17,322 nucleotides of DNA from CAZZBK01 sp964652155 (GCA_964652155.1 CAZZBK010000127.1:1-17322), one strand, 5' to 3'. Counted from the first letter of the stretch, positions 7,644 through 14,150 are shown. Numbers and translations are program-made. The notes: generated from the letters alone by a model not told the origin.

Positions 7644-7670
7644 GATGAGGGATGAGGGATGAGGGATGAG
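7644..7670. repeat. Heptanucleotide tandem repeat (GATGAGG)x4
   Basis: Four successive 7-bp units, the last one base short, lie in the 62-bp gap between the larA homologue and the acyl-CoA-dehydrogenase-like gene. All units are identical. This is purine-rich on the plus strand and noncoding. A second four-unit heptamer array with a different unit is at 17230-17256. Confidence 0.9.
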
Positions 7671-7688
7671 ACGCTGTCGCGAGAGTCT

Positions 7689-8972
7689 CTAGTCTCTCGT
7701 CTCTCCGACTCGCGCCAGCACGTAGGGACCCTTGGGTATGACCGCGATCGTGGCCTGGGGACCGTACTCGGCGAGCGAGTCGGCCACGGCTTGCTCGACG
7801 GTCGCGACCGGCTCGACGAACAGGCCGCTGAGGACCTCGGCGCTGAGACCCTGGCTGACCATCTTCACTTTCGCCTTGCGGCAGACCTTGGCCATCTCCT
7901 CAAGCTGCCATTGATCCATGACAAAGTAATCGTCGCCAAGAATCCGCTGCATGAAGGCTTCGAGCGTGGCGTGCGCGCGGAACAGGCTGGTGAACTCGTG
8001 GCTGCCAATGCCCTGCGTGAGACTCGCGGCGACGATGATCGTGCCCCCCGCTCTGACAATCGGCAGCGCGCCGGTCATCCCCTTGACCGACTGATAAAAG
8101 GTCGTGTCGAGCGGATAGCCCGCGCTGCTCGTGACCACGATGTCGACCTCGTGAGGCACCTGGTCAACGGCCACGCGGCGGACGAATTCGACCCCTTGCA
8201 TGAAGGCCGCTTCCATGTCGCCGGCGACAAACAACAGCGGTCGGCGGTGATCGTCGAGCACGACGTTGACAATAAAGTCGCAACCGGCATGCCGAGCAAT
8301 CCAGGTGTTCTCCTCGTGGACCGGGTTCCCTTCAAGATACCCGGCGTCGGCGCGCGGATGTTCGAGAAACCGCGGACTGTGCCAACGCTGGACCGTCTCG
8401 AGCGCCGCGATGCCAGGACAAATCAGCTTGCGGCCTCCCGAGTAGCCCGCCATCAGGTGCGGCTCGATGAGCCCGAGCGTGATCTTCAACTCCGCCTCGA
8501 CATAACGGCGATCGATCCAGATGGGGACATCGCGCGCGCTCTTGCCCAGGTACAGATGCTCCGACAGATCGCGACCATGATGATTGACAACACGATAGTC
8601 ACGGGCGATCGTGGGGCCGACCAGCTCGACAAGCTCGGCGCCGACGTTGGGTCGATGCAGTCCGGTGGCGACGAGGATCGTGATATTTTCGCGGGCGATG
8701 CCTGCCGCGGCGAGGGTGGCCAGAATCGGCGTGAGCATCCGCTCGTTGGGGACCGGTCGCGTGATGTCGCAAATAACAATGCAGGCGCTGCGACGTCCGC
8801 GAGCCAATTCGCTCAAGGGGGGAGCGCCGATCGGCTGAGCCAACGCGCGCTGCAACGCAACGTCAGGATCGTCGAGCGGCGGAGCGTTCTTGTAGCTCAG
8901 CACTCGAACCACTCGATCGTCGGGCAACTCGACTTCAAGGCCGGTCGTGCCATATTCGAGTTTGACGCGCAT
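7689..8972 (-). CDS. LarA-type nickel-pincer-nucleotide racemase/epimerase homologue
   Basis: A 427-aa member of the lactate racemase (LarA, DUF2088) family, which moves a hydride at a 2-hydroxyacid carbon using a nickel-pincer cofactor tethered to lysine. With a constant offset of 1-2 from Lactobacillus plantarum LarA numbering, the key residues are all present: Arg72 (DITRPVP), His106 (ATGLHRP), His172 and Lys182 (PHLMAGYSGGRK, exactly 10 apart), His198 (RWHSP, nickel ligand) and Lys297 (YQSVKG). The ATG at 8972 has GGAG about 9 bases upstream. LarB, LarC and LarE, needed to make the cofactor, are not in the window. Substrate may be a hydroxyacid other than lactate, since the family is broad. 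Confidence 0.9.
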   Translation of the reverse strand: MRVKLEYGTTGLEVELPDDRVVRVLSYKNAPPLDDPDVALQRALAQPIGAPPLSELARGRRSACIVICDITRPVPNERMLTPILATLAAAGIARENITILVATGLHRPNVGAELVELVGPTIARDYRVVNHHGRDLSEHLYLGKSARDVPIWIDRRYVEAELKITLGLIEPHLMAGYSGGRKLICPGIAALETVQRWHSPRFLEHPRADAGYLEGNPVHEENTWIARHAGCDFIVNVVLDDHRRPLLFVAGDMEAAFMQGVEFVRRVAVDQVPHEVDIVVTSSAGYPLDTTFYQSVKGMTGALPIVRAGGTIIVAASLTQGIGSHEFTSLFRAHATLEAFMQRILGDDYFVMDQWQLEEMAKVCRKAKVKMVSQGLSAEVLSGLFVEPVATVEQAVADSLAEYGPQATIAVIPKGPYVLARVGETRD

Positions 8973-9029
8973 CGTGGGGCGCTCCGTTCAAAGTCAGCGA
9001 GCCGCAAGGCCAACACGGACATGATGGCA

Positions 9030-9062
9030 TAAAAAAGCCCGCAGGGTGTACCCTACGGGCTT
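9030..9062 (-). terminator. Intrinsic terminator of the small basic protein gene
   Basis: AAGCCCG (9035-9041) pairs with CGGGCTT (9056-9062), and AGGG/CCCT pair inside around the loop TGTA, with one c·a mismatch. Read on the minus strand the stem ends in a run of six T. It lies ~95 bases after the small basic protein stop and just before the larA start, so it separates the two transcripts. Confidence 0.85.
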
Positions 9063-9093
9063 GAATTTCGGCGCGAAGTCGTCGAACGGCGAG

Positions 9094-9134
9094 GGGGACA
9101 GTCCCGTTTTTCACGAAAAACAGTGACCGTCCCC
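9094..9134. repeat. Nested palindrome with GGGGAC/GTCCCC ends
   Basis: GGGGAC (9094-9099) pairs with GTCCCC (9129-9134), and GTTTTT (9106-9111) pairs with AAAAAC (9116-9121) around CACG. The left part is itself a small palindrome (GGGACAGTCCC). The layout resembles REP-like elements with a GGGAC tetrad, but no REP-associated transposase is in the window. It lies in the 3' region of the small basic protein transcript, upstream of the terminator. Confidence 0.6.
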
Positions 9135-9154
9135 AGCCAGTTTGCAGGCCGACC

Positions 9155-9421
9155 TTACTTCTTTCCGCCAGCCTTGCCGGCCGGGGCAGCGGCCTTGCCA
9201 GCAGCCGGAGCGGCGGCAGCGCCCTCTTCACCCTCGGCCTTGGCTTTCTTTTTCTTCTTCATGGCGAGCTTCATCACGCGAACCTTCGGCAGACCCAGCG
9301 GGCTGCGGCCTTCGGTCCATCGCTCGTCGGTTTTCATGCGGGCAATGCGTTCGGCGCGGGTCAACACGCTGCGGGTGCTCGTGGCCCCGGCGCGAATCCG
9401 CAAACTGTTGTCCATCGTCAT
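9155..9421 (-). CDS. Small basic protein (Planctomycetes/Verrucomicrobia/Chlamydiae type)
   Basis: An 88-aa, strongly basic protein. Its first ~55 residues (NSLR..TRSVLTRAERIARMK..ERWTEG..PLGLPKVRVMK) match the conserved short family found in Planctomycetes, Verrucomicrobia and Chlamydiae, whose function is unknown and which has been suspected of ribosome or rRNA association. After a five-lysine run comes a ~30-residue tail of Lys, Ala, Gly and Glu that is low complexity. The ATG at 9421 is chosen because GAGAGG lies 7 bases upstream. ATG 9415 would be 13 away. The in-frame upstream extension is rejected because it lacks family similarity. It has its own promoter and terminator, as expected of a highly expressed single gene. 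Confidence 0.88.
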   Translation of the reverse strand: MTMDNSLRIRAGATSTRSVLTRAERIARMKTDERWTEGRSPLGLPKVRVMKLAMKKKKKAKAEGEEGAAAAPAAGKAAAPAGKAGGKK

Positions 9422-9518
9422 GGCGTAACCTCTCCCAATCTCGATATCCGCTTGCCCCGCGCGATCGAATGCGCTCTCAGGGCCAAGAGTTGTTGTTTTT
9501 CGCTCAGCGAAGCCCCTT

Positions 9519-9547
9519 ATGCTAAAATCGGCAGGGCTGGCTGACAA
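9519..9547 (-). promoter_or_regulatory. Sigma-70-like promoter for the small basic protein gene
   Basis: On the minus strand, TTGTCA (9547-9542) and TAGCAT (9524-9519) are separated by 17 bases. This matches 5/6 and 4/6 of the consensus and would give a ~90-base leader ahead of the ATG at 9421. No experimental support; a prediction from spacing and match. Confidence 0.5.
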
Positions 9548-9587
9548 GCGGCAATTTTTATGACCGCACGGCGGCGATTCGCCCAAC

Positions 9588-9602
9588 TGGCATAATGTGC
9601 CA
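9588..9602. promoter_or_regulatory. Operator-like inverted repeat TGGCA-N5-TGCCA
   Basis: A perfect 5-bp inverted repeat with a 5-base spacer, in the AT-richer intergenic region 43 bases before the methyltransferase ATG. The GG and GC are 8 bases apart instead of the 10 required for a sigma-54 promoter. It could be a regulator site; a chance match is possible. Confidence 0.3.
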
Positions 9603-9645
9603 TAAGTTACATTGATTTAACGACTTGCGTGCAAAGGCGATCGCG

Positions 9646-10302
9646 ATGTTGCGGGCGGCTCTCGCGTGGCGTCGCAGGCTGAGCGAGGTGATCGTGTTGA
9701 CGAACCCGAACAAAACACCGATTGTCCCCTGGTCGCGCATGGTGCAGGTCGACCCCAACTACTATCAGCAGATCCCCGGAGAATTCGACTTCGAGGCGAT
9801 TTACGATCTGGCAATCGATCGCGCGGCGCCGGGAGACATCTTCGTCGAAGTCGGCTCGTGGTATGGAAAATCGACCGCCTACATGGCCTCGCGGTTGGCC
9901 ATGCGCCAGCCGTTGGTCCAGTTCTTTGCCGTCGATCAATGGCTGGAAGGGAGAACGAACAACGGCCAGCAAGAATATCGCGGCATGTTCCACGAGTTTT
10001 TACAAAACATGCTGCGGGGCGAGCTCATCGAGTTCATTGCACCGCTGCGAACGTTCAGCCATCATGCGGCCCAGTTCTTCGATGCGGAGAGCGTCTCGTT
10101 TTGCTTCATCGACGCCGACCACACGTACGAGGCGGTCAAGCTGGATCTGCAATCCTGGTACCCACGGATAAAAAAGGGGGGCCTGATCGGCGGGCATGAC
10201 TACCACAATGTCTACTCGGGGGTGACCCAAGCGGTCGAGGAGTTTTTTGGCTCGCCGGTGCAACAAGTCGGCTCGTCGTGGCTGGTGCAGAAGGGGAGCT
10301 AA
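9646..10302 (+). CDS. Class I SAM-dependent methyltransferase (Methyltransf_24-like)
   Basis: A 218-aa protein with one Rossmann-type domain. Motif I reads VEVGSWYGKST (Glu68, Gly70), an acidic residue closes strand 2 (FFAVDQW), and the family signature IDADHTYE lies at 155-162, followed by GGLIGGHDY. These fit the group that holds sugar and small-molecule O-methyltransferases and related enzymes, so the substrate could be a cell-surface glycan, but nothing in the sequence fixes it. The ATG at 9646 has AAAGG 8 bases upstream. TTG 9625, GTG 9694 (with GAGG) and ATG 9739 are alternatives, since the conserved part begins near YYQQIPGEFDF. It is monocistronic and followed directly by the 96-bp repeat cluster. 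Confidence 0.82.
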   Translation: MLRAALAWRRRLSEVIVLTNPNKTPIVPWSRMVQVDPNYYQQIPGEFDFEAIYDLAIDRAAPGDIFVEVGSWYGKSTAYMASRLAMRQPLVQFFAVDQWLEGRTNNGQQEYRGMFHEFLQNMLRGELIEFIAPLRTFSHHAAQFFDAESVSFCFIDADHTYEAVKLDLQSWYPRIKKGGLIGGHDYHNVYSGVTQAVEEFFGSPVQQVGSSWLVQKGS

Positions 10303-10357
10303 GCTGGCCGGGCGTGCTTGATCGCCCCGAGGGCGAGACCTGCTGAGTGGCCGCGAT

Positions 10358-10453
10358 GGGTGGCTGGTGGTTTGCGTCTGCAAACCCCAGCTCACTTCGA
10401 GGCGGGGTCACTCGACGCCCGCCGGGTTTTGCTTCGCAAAACGCCAGCCACCC
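10358..10453 (+). repeat. 96-bp palindromic element, copy 2 (best reference copy)
   Basis: Ends are the inverted repeats GGGTGGCTGG (10358-10367) and CCAGCCACCC (10444-10453). Inside are two hairpins, GGTTTGCGTCTGCAAACC and GTTTTGCTTCGCAAAAC, flanking a core that reads GCTCACTTCGAGGCGGGG. The two halves are themselves diverged inverted copies of each other. Both this copy and the next are preceded by a similar 42-bp spacer (10316-10357 and 10454-10495, about 34 of 42 positions equal), giving a local period of 138 bp. Confidence 0.9.
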
Positions 10454-10495
10454 GCTGCGCGGCCCCGAGGGCGAGTCCTGCTGAGTGGCGGCGAC

Positions 10496-10552
10496 GGGTG
10501 GCTGGTGGTTTGCGTCTGCAAACCCCGGCTCACTTCGAGGCGGGGTCACTCG
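10496..10552 (+). repeat. 96-bp palindromic element, copy 3 (runs into gap)
   Basis: The first 57 bases of the element match copy 2 almost exactly and then meet the run of N. It begins 138 bases after copy 2 begins. Confidence 0.9.
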
Positions 10553-10652
10553 NNNNNNNNNNNNNNNNNNNNNNNNNNNNNNNNNNNNNNNNNNNNNNNN
10601 NNNNNNNNNNNNNNNNNNNNNNNNNNNNNNNNNNNNNNNNNNNNNNNNNNNN
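10553..10652. other. Scaffold gap of 100 N
   Basis: Exactly 100 N, the conventional placeholder for a gap of unknown size. Both flanks are copies of the same 96-bp element, so the assembly most likely broke in a tandem stretch of it. The true length is unknown and could hold further copies. Confidence 0.97.
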
Positions 10653-10746
10653 GTGGCTGGTGGTTTGCGTCTGCAAACCCCGGCTCACTTCGAGGCGGGG
10701 TCACTCGTCGCCCGCCGGGTTTTGCTTCGCAAAACGCCAGCCACCC
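10653..10746 (+). repeat. 96-bp palindromic element, copy 4
   Basis: Begins at the gap edge with GTGGCTGG (two terminal bases lost in N) and is complete to CCAGCCACCC at 10737-10746. It has the same core and hairpins as copy 2. Confidence 0.9.
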
Positions 10747-10756
10747 ACTGCGCGAC

Positions 10757-10804
10757 CCCTCTCCCTCTGGGAGAGGAAGGCGAACGAAGTGAGCCAGGTG
10801 AGGG
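10757..10804 (+). repeat. CCCTCTCCC...GGTGAGGG dispersed repeat
   Basis: Third copy of the repeat seen at 105-150 and 202-252, with the hairpin CCCTCTCCCTCTGGGAGAGG at the left and GGTGAGGG at the right. It sits between copies 4 and 5 of the 96-bp element. The rest of 10805-10903 shows only another half-site of this type (CCCTCATCCG, 10886-10895) and no gene. Confidence 0.7.
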
Positions 10805-10903
10805 CTTAGCGCAGCGAGCCAGGAATCATCGCCATGAGAGCCAAGCCGCGATGACGATGCCATGCGATGCGACAGGGCCCACGACCCTCATCCGCCCTGC
10901 GAC

Positions 10904-10999
10904 GGGTGGCTGGTGGTTTGCGTCTGCAAACCCCGGCTCACTTCGAGGCGGGGTCACTCGACGCCCGCCGGGTTTTGCTTCGCAAAACGCCAGCCACCC
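10904..10999 (+). repeat. 96-bp palindromic element, copy 5
   Basis: Complete copy, GGGTGGCTGG at 10904-10913 to CCAGCCACCC at 10990-10999, nearly identical to copies 2 and 4. The 30 bases after it resemble the 42-bp spacer that follows copy 2. Confidence 0.9.
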
Positions 11000-11128
11000 A
11001 CTGCGCGACCCCGGGCGTGCGAGTCCTGTTCAGTCACCCGACGAAATGCTAGTTTACCGATCTATCCGAACGACCCGAGTCAGGGGTTGATCGTTGGCTG
11101 ACAGCTTCCACGAGACTGTGAATTGGTC

Positions 11129-11623
11129 ATGAGCCAAGACAAAACACCGTTGGTTGGCATCATCATGGGGAGCGCGAGCGACTGGGAGACGATGCGTCAT
11201 GCGCATGAGGCGCTCGATCAGTTTGACGTGCCGCATGAGTGTCGCGTGGTCAGCGCGCATCGCACGCCGCGCTGGTTGGTCGAGTATGCGTCGACGGCCG
11301 AGCAACGCGGCTTGCAGGTGATTATCGCCGGGGCGGGGGGCGCGGCGCATCTGCCCGGCATGACCGCGGCCGAGACCCTCTTGCCCGTGTTCGGCGTCCC
11401 CGTGCAGAGCCATGCCTTGCAGGGGCTCGACTCGCTGCTGTCGATTGTGCAGATGCCCGGCGGCGTGCCGGTGGGGACACTCGCGATTGGCAAGGCCGGC
11501 GCGGTGAACGCGGCCTTGCTGGCCGTGAGTGTGTTGGCGCTCACCCGCGTCGATCTGCGGCAAAAACTCAAGCAATTTCGCCACGAGCAAACCGCTCGCG
11601 TGATGGGGGAGACCCTCACGTGA
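11129..11623 (+). CDS. purE: N5-carboxyaminoimidazole ribonucleotide mutase PurE (class I)
   Basis: Converts N5-CAIR to CAIR in de novo purine synthesis and works directly after PurK, encoded next. The 164-aa length is standard for bacterial class I PurE. MGSASDWETM (13-22) binds the phosphate, SAHRTP (42-47) carries the catalytic His44, and GAGGAAHLPGM (68-78) forms the second active-site loop. The ATG at 11129 gives the usual short lead before the GIIMGS strand; TTG 11123 is in frame but needless. No strong Shine-Dalgarno or promoter is visible. The TGA overlaps the purK GTG as GTGA, indicating translational coupling. Confidence 0.97.
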   Translation: MSQDKTPLVGIIMGSASDWETMRHAHEALDQFDVPHECRVVSAHRTPRWLVEYASTAEQRGLQVIIAGAGGAAHLPGMTAAETLLPVFGVPVQSHALQGLDSLLSIVQMPGGVPVGTLAIGKAGAVNAALLAVSVLALTRVDLRQKLKQFRHEQTARVMGETLT

Positions 11624-12777
11624 CGCGACCGGTGTTGCCAGGTCAAACGGTCGGCGTGCTCGGCAGCGGACAACTCGGCCGGATGTTCGCCATTGCCGCG
11701 CGACGCATGGGCTACCGCGTTCACACGTTCTCGCCCGATCGCGACACGCCGACGGGCCAGATCGCCGATCGCGAGTACGACAGCGCGTACGAAGACCTGG
11801 ACCGCGTGCGCGAGTTTGCCCGGGGCGTCGACGTGATCACGTTCGAGTTTGAGAACATCCCGGCCGCGACGGCCGAGGCGGCGGCGCAGTTCGTACCGGT
11901 GCGTCCCAGCGGACACGTGTTGCACACCACGCAGCATCGGCTGCGCGAGAAGACATTCCTGCGTGACCACGGTTTTGCGGTCGTGCCGTTTGTCGCGGTC
12001 CGCTCGGCGAGCGAGTTAACCGCCGCACTCGAGCAACTCGGCTGTCCCGCCGTGCTCAAGACGGCCGGCTGGGGTTACGACGGCAAAGGGCAAGTGAAGA
12101 TTCAGAGCCTCGATCAAGCCGCGACCGCCTGGCAGCAGTTGCGACAAAGCGAAGCCGTGCTCGAAGCGTTTATCGATTTCGATCAGGAGCTGTCGGTCGT
12201 GGCTGCGCGGGGCGTCGATGGCACGGTGGTCGACTACGGCGCGGTGAGCAATCGCCATGTGAATCATATTCTGGATGTGACGGTGGCCCCGGGCCATGTC
12301 GGGCCGCGCGTGGCCCGCGAGGCGGTGGCGATGGCCCATGAGGTGCTGCGCAAGCTCGATGTGATCGGCGTGCTGTGCGTGGAATTTTTCCTGGCCCGCT
12401 CGGGTCAGTTGCTCATCAACGAACTCGCCCCGCGGCCGCATAACTCGGGTCACTTTACGTTCGACGCCTGTGTCACGAGCCAGTTCGAGCAACAGCTACG
12501 GGCGATCTGCGGCTTGCCGTTGGGCTCGACCGAGTTGCTCCGCCCGGCCGCGATGGCCAACCTGCTGGGAGACGTGTGGCAAGGGGGTGAACCCGACTGG
12601 TCCGCCGCCTTAAAGCTGCCGCAGGTCAAGTTGCATTTGTACGGCAAGAGCGAGCCGCGACCGGGCCGCAAGATGGGACACATCACGGCGCTGGCCCACA
12701 CGGCCGCCGAGGCCGAGCAGCTTGTACTCGCCGCCCGGCAAGCCGCCGGCCGCGTTGCAGGCGGCTCGATGGGATAA
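11620..12777 (+). CDS. purK: 5-(carboxyamino)imidazole ribonucleotide synthase PurK
   Basis: An ATP-grasp ligase that joins bicarbonate to AIR, making the N5-CAIR used by PurE. The 385-aa protein begins with a dinucleotide-fold loop GVLGSGQLGRM (12-22). It continues through the ATP-binding KTAGWGYDGKGQ and closes the active site with INELAPRPHNSGHFT (Asn267, Glu268). The length is slightly above the ~355 aa of E. coli. The GTG start at 11620 is set by the 4-bp overlap with purE and by the position of the first strand. The stop is followed within 65 bases by a 96-bp palindromic element, which may shape the 3' end of the transcript. Confidence 0.96.
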   Translation: MTRPVLPGQTVGVLGSGQLGRMFAIAARRMGYRVHTFSPDRDTPTGQIADREYDSAYEDLDRVREFARGVDVITFEFENIPAATAEAAAQFVPVRPSGHVLHTTQHRLREKTFLRDHGFAVVPFVAVRSASELTAALEQLGCPAVLKTAGWGYDGKGQVKIQSLDQAATAWQQLRQSEAVLEAFIDFDQELSVVAARGVDGTVVDYGAVSNRHVNHILDVTVAPGHVGPRVAREAVAMAHEVLRKLDVIGVLCVEFFLARSGQLLINELAPRPHNSGHFTFDACVTSQFEQQLRAICGLPLGSTELLRPAAMANLLGDVWQGGEPDWSAALKLPQVKLHLYGKSEPRPGRKMGHITALAHTAAEAEQLVLAARQAAGRVAGGSMG

Positions 12778-12842
12778 GCCAGCGTGCGAGCATCTTCAAC
12801 ATTGGTCAATCATCGAATCTGGCATCCAGGGCATCATTCAGC

Positions 12843-12938
12843 GGGTGGCTGGCGGTTTGCGTCTGCAATCCCCGGCTCACTTCGAGGCGGTGTCACATGT
12901 CACTCGCCGGGGTTTGCTTCGCAAACCACCAGCCCCCC
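12843..12938 (+). repeat. 96-bp palindromic element, copy 6 (diverged)
   Basis: It runs from GGGTGGCTGG to CCAGCCCCCC with the same length but several changes, including a different centre (GTGTCACATGTCACTCG) and a broken first hairpin (GTCTGCAATCCCC). It lies 65 bases after the purK stop. The remainder of 12778-13074 shows no gene. Confidence 0.85.
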
Positions 12939-13074
12939 ACAACGCACGACGCTCACACGGATAACCGCGTGGTCTGGCTACACGGCGCTCCGTGGCGACG
13001 GTAGAATTGCGCGGGTTGAGAACCGATCCGATCCGACTTGTTGCCAGGCGGGCTTTTCTTGGCCATCGGGTGGC

Positions 13075-13080
13075 TATAAT
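13075..13080 (+). promoter_or_regulatory. Perfect -10 box directly ahead of the UVR-motif gene
   Basis: TATAAT ends 9 bases before the ATG at 13090. The -35 region (around 13052-13057, GCTTTT) is poor. Transcription would start about 13086-13090, leaving little or no leader, and no Shine-Dalgarno lies between. This suggests a leaderless mRNA. Confidence 0.55.
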
Positions 13081-13089
13081 AGAAACGGT

Positions 13090-13833
13090 ATGAGCCGCAC
13101 ACGAAAAAATATCGATACCCTGCTCAAGCAGTGGACCTATGAGCCCGGCGACGTGCGCGTGCGCATGGTCCGCGGCAACGACGGCCGCGACGTGTTGCAA
13201 ATGCGGGTCGACATGGGGCTGTTGCAGTTGGAAATTGAGCACCGGCCCGACGGTGCTCGGCCGGGCGATGCCGACACGTACTTCGACCACCTGAAGGCCG
13301 TGGTCCAAGATGCCGCCGATGACTTTGTGCTCAGCGACGAGCAGTGCGGCGAGACCGATCGCGAGTTCGTGCAGTTTTACCAGCGGCGGCTTTGCTGGCT
13401 GGCGCTGCGAGAATTTCGCCGCGCGGTGCTCGATGCCGACCACAGTCTGGCGCTGATGGATTTTGTCCGCAATTGCTCGCCGAGCGACGAATGGACCGCC
13501 TCGCACGAGCAGTATCGCACGTTCATCTTGTTTCATCGCACGCAGGCCGCCTCGCTGGCCGAGCTGGAAGACCGTCGGCCCGAGTCGGCGATTGAACAGA
13601 TCAACCTAGGGCTGGACAGCATGCGCCGCGTGTTCGATGAGCACGATGTCCGCGACGAGTTCGAGGAAGACGAGCTGGTGGTTCGATTGAACCAACTGCG
13701 TGAAGCGATTCGCGACCACTACCAGCTTGGCCAGACCTTGGGCGAAAAACTCGCCGAGGCGGTTGCCAACGAGCAGTACGAACTCGCCGCCCAACTGCGC
13801 GATGAGTTGCATCGTCGCCAGCAAGGGGCTTAA
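13090..13833 (+). CDS. UVR-motif (UvrB/UvrC interaction domain) protein of unknown function
   Basis: A 247-aa, acidic, soluble protein. Residues 217-244 (LGEKLAEAVANEQYELAAQL then RDELHRR) form the helical-hairpin UVR motif that UvrB and UvrC use to bind each other and that also occurs in McsA and Clp-associated proteins. The first ~200 residues, rich in Asp, Glu and Arg, match no catalytic family I can name; they contain a helix-rich middle (FYQRRLCWLALREFRRAVLDA) that looks TPR-like. The ATG at 13090 follows a TATAAT box. Longer in-frame readings start inside the repeat region and are rejected. A structural or regulatory adaptor is the most that can be inferred. Confidence 0.8.
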   Translation: MSRTRKNIDTLLKQWTYEPGDVRVRMVRGNDGRDVLQMRVDMGLLQLEIEHRPDGARPGDADTYFDHLKAVVQDAADDFVLSDEQCGETDREFVQFYQRRLCWLALREFRRAVLDADHSLALMDFVRNCSPSDEWTASHEQYRTFILFHRTQAASLAELEDRRPESAIEQINLGLDSMRRVFDEHDVRDEFEEDELVVRLNQLREAIRDHYQLGQTLGEKLAEAVANEQYELAAQLRDELHRRQQGA

Positions 13834-13863
13834 CGCGCGAGCCTGAGTGAGCAGCTCGGTCGG

Positions 13864-13958
13864 AGGTGGCTGGCGTTTTGCACAGCAAAACCCGGCAAGT
13901 GACGTTTGACGCCGCCTCGAAGTGAGCCGGGTTTTGCTGCGCAAAACGCCAGCCACCC
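13864..13958 (-). repeat. 96-bp palindromic element, copy 7 (reverse orientation)
   Basis: Bounded by AGGTGGCTGG and CCAGCCACCC, 95 bp. The core CGCCTCGAAGTGAGCC shows it is inverted relative to copies 2-6 and parallel to copy 1. Its hairpins are GTTTTGCACAGCAAAAC and GTTTTGCTGCGCAAAAC. It starts 30 bases after the UVR-protein stop. Confidence 0.88.
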
Positions 13959-14105
13959 TTCCTAATGAACCTTTTTTCTATCACAACTGATTCGCGCTCA
14001 GCTTTCGAGATACTCTAACGGCGAGTCGGTCTGAGCTCTTGCAATTCTTACACGGTGCTCGCCGGGCCCTTTTGGCCCCGGATAGCCGCGCTAAGTCCTG
14101 GCCAG

Positions 14106-14150
14106 TTCTAGAGATTCGCCGACTTCTAGCGATTGTACCCGTTGTACAAG
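14106..14150 (+). promoter_or_regulatory. Nine-base phased direct repeats in the csrA leader
   Basis: Five successive 9-mers begin with TT: TTCTAGAGA, TTCGCCGAC, TTCTAGCGA, TTGTACCCG, TTGTACAAG. The first and third (18 bp apart) and the fourth and fifth (9 bp apart) are close matches. They lie ~180 bases before csrA in a stretch that is clearly less GC-rich than the surrounding genes. A G/C hairpin (CCGGGCC/GGCCCCGG) precedes them at 14062-14081. I see no gene in 13959-14328. A regulator site is possible but unproven. Confidence 0.35.

Noticed and set aside
7659..9032. 457-codon plus-strand open frame
   Set aside because: It is the antisense of the larA homologue, whose minus-strand product has a full active-site set. 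The plus-strand product is a typical Asp/Arg/His-rich shadow.
9588..9602. Sigma-54 promoter for the methyltransferase
   Set aside because: GG and GC are separated by 8 bases rather than 10. Kept only as an inverted repeat.
10358..10999. CRISPR array
   Set aside because: The repeats are long palindromes with similar, not unique, spacers and irregular spacing. No cas genes.
10318..11101. Short open frames reading GWWFASANPGSLRGG in the repeat cluster
   Set aside because: They are translations of the 96-bp element and its gap; the repeated peptide follows the DNA repeat, and there is no ribosome site or codon bias.
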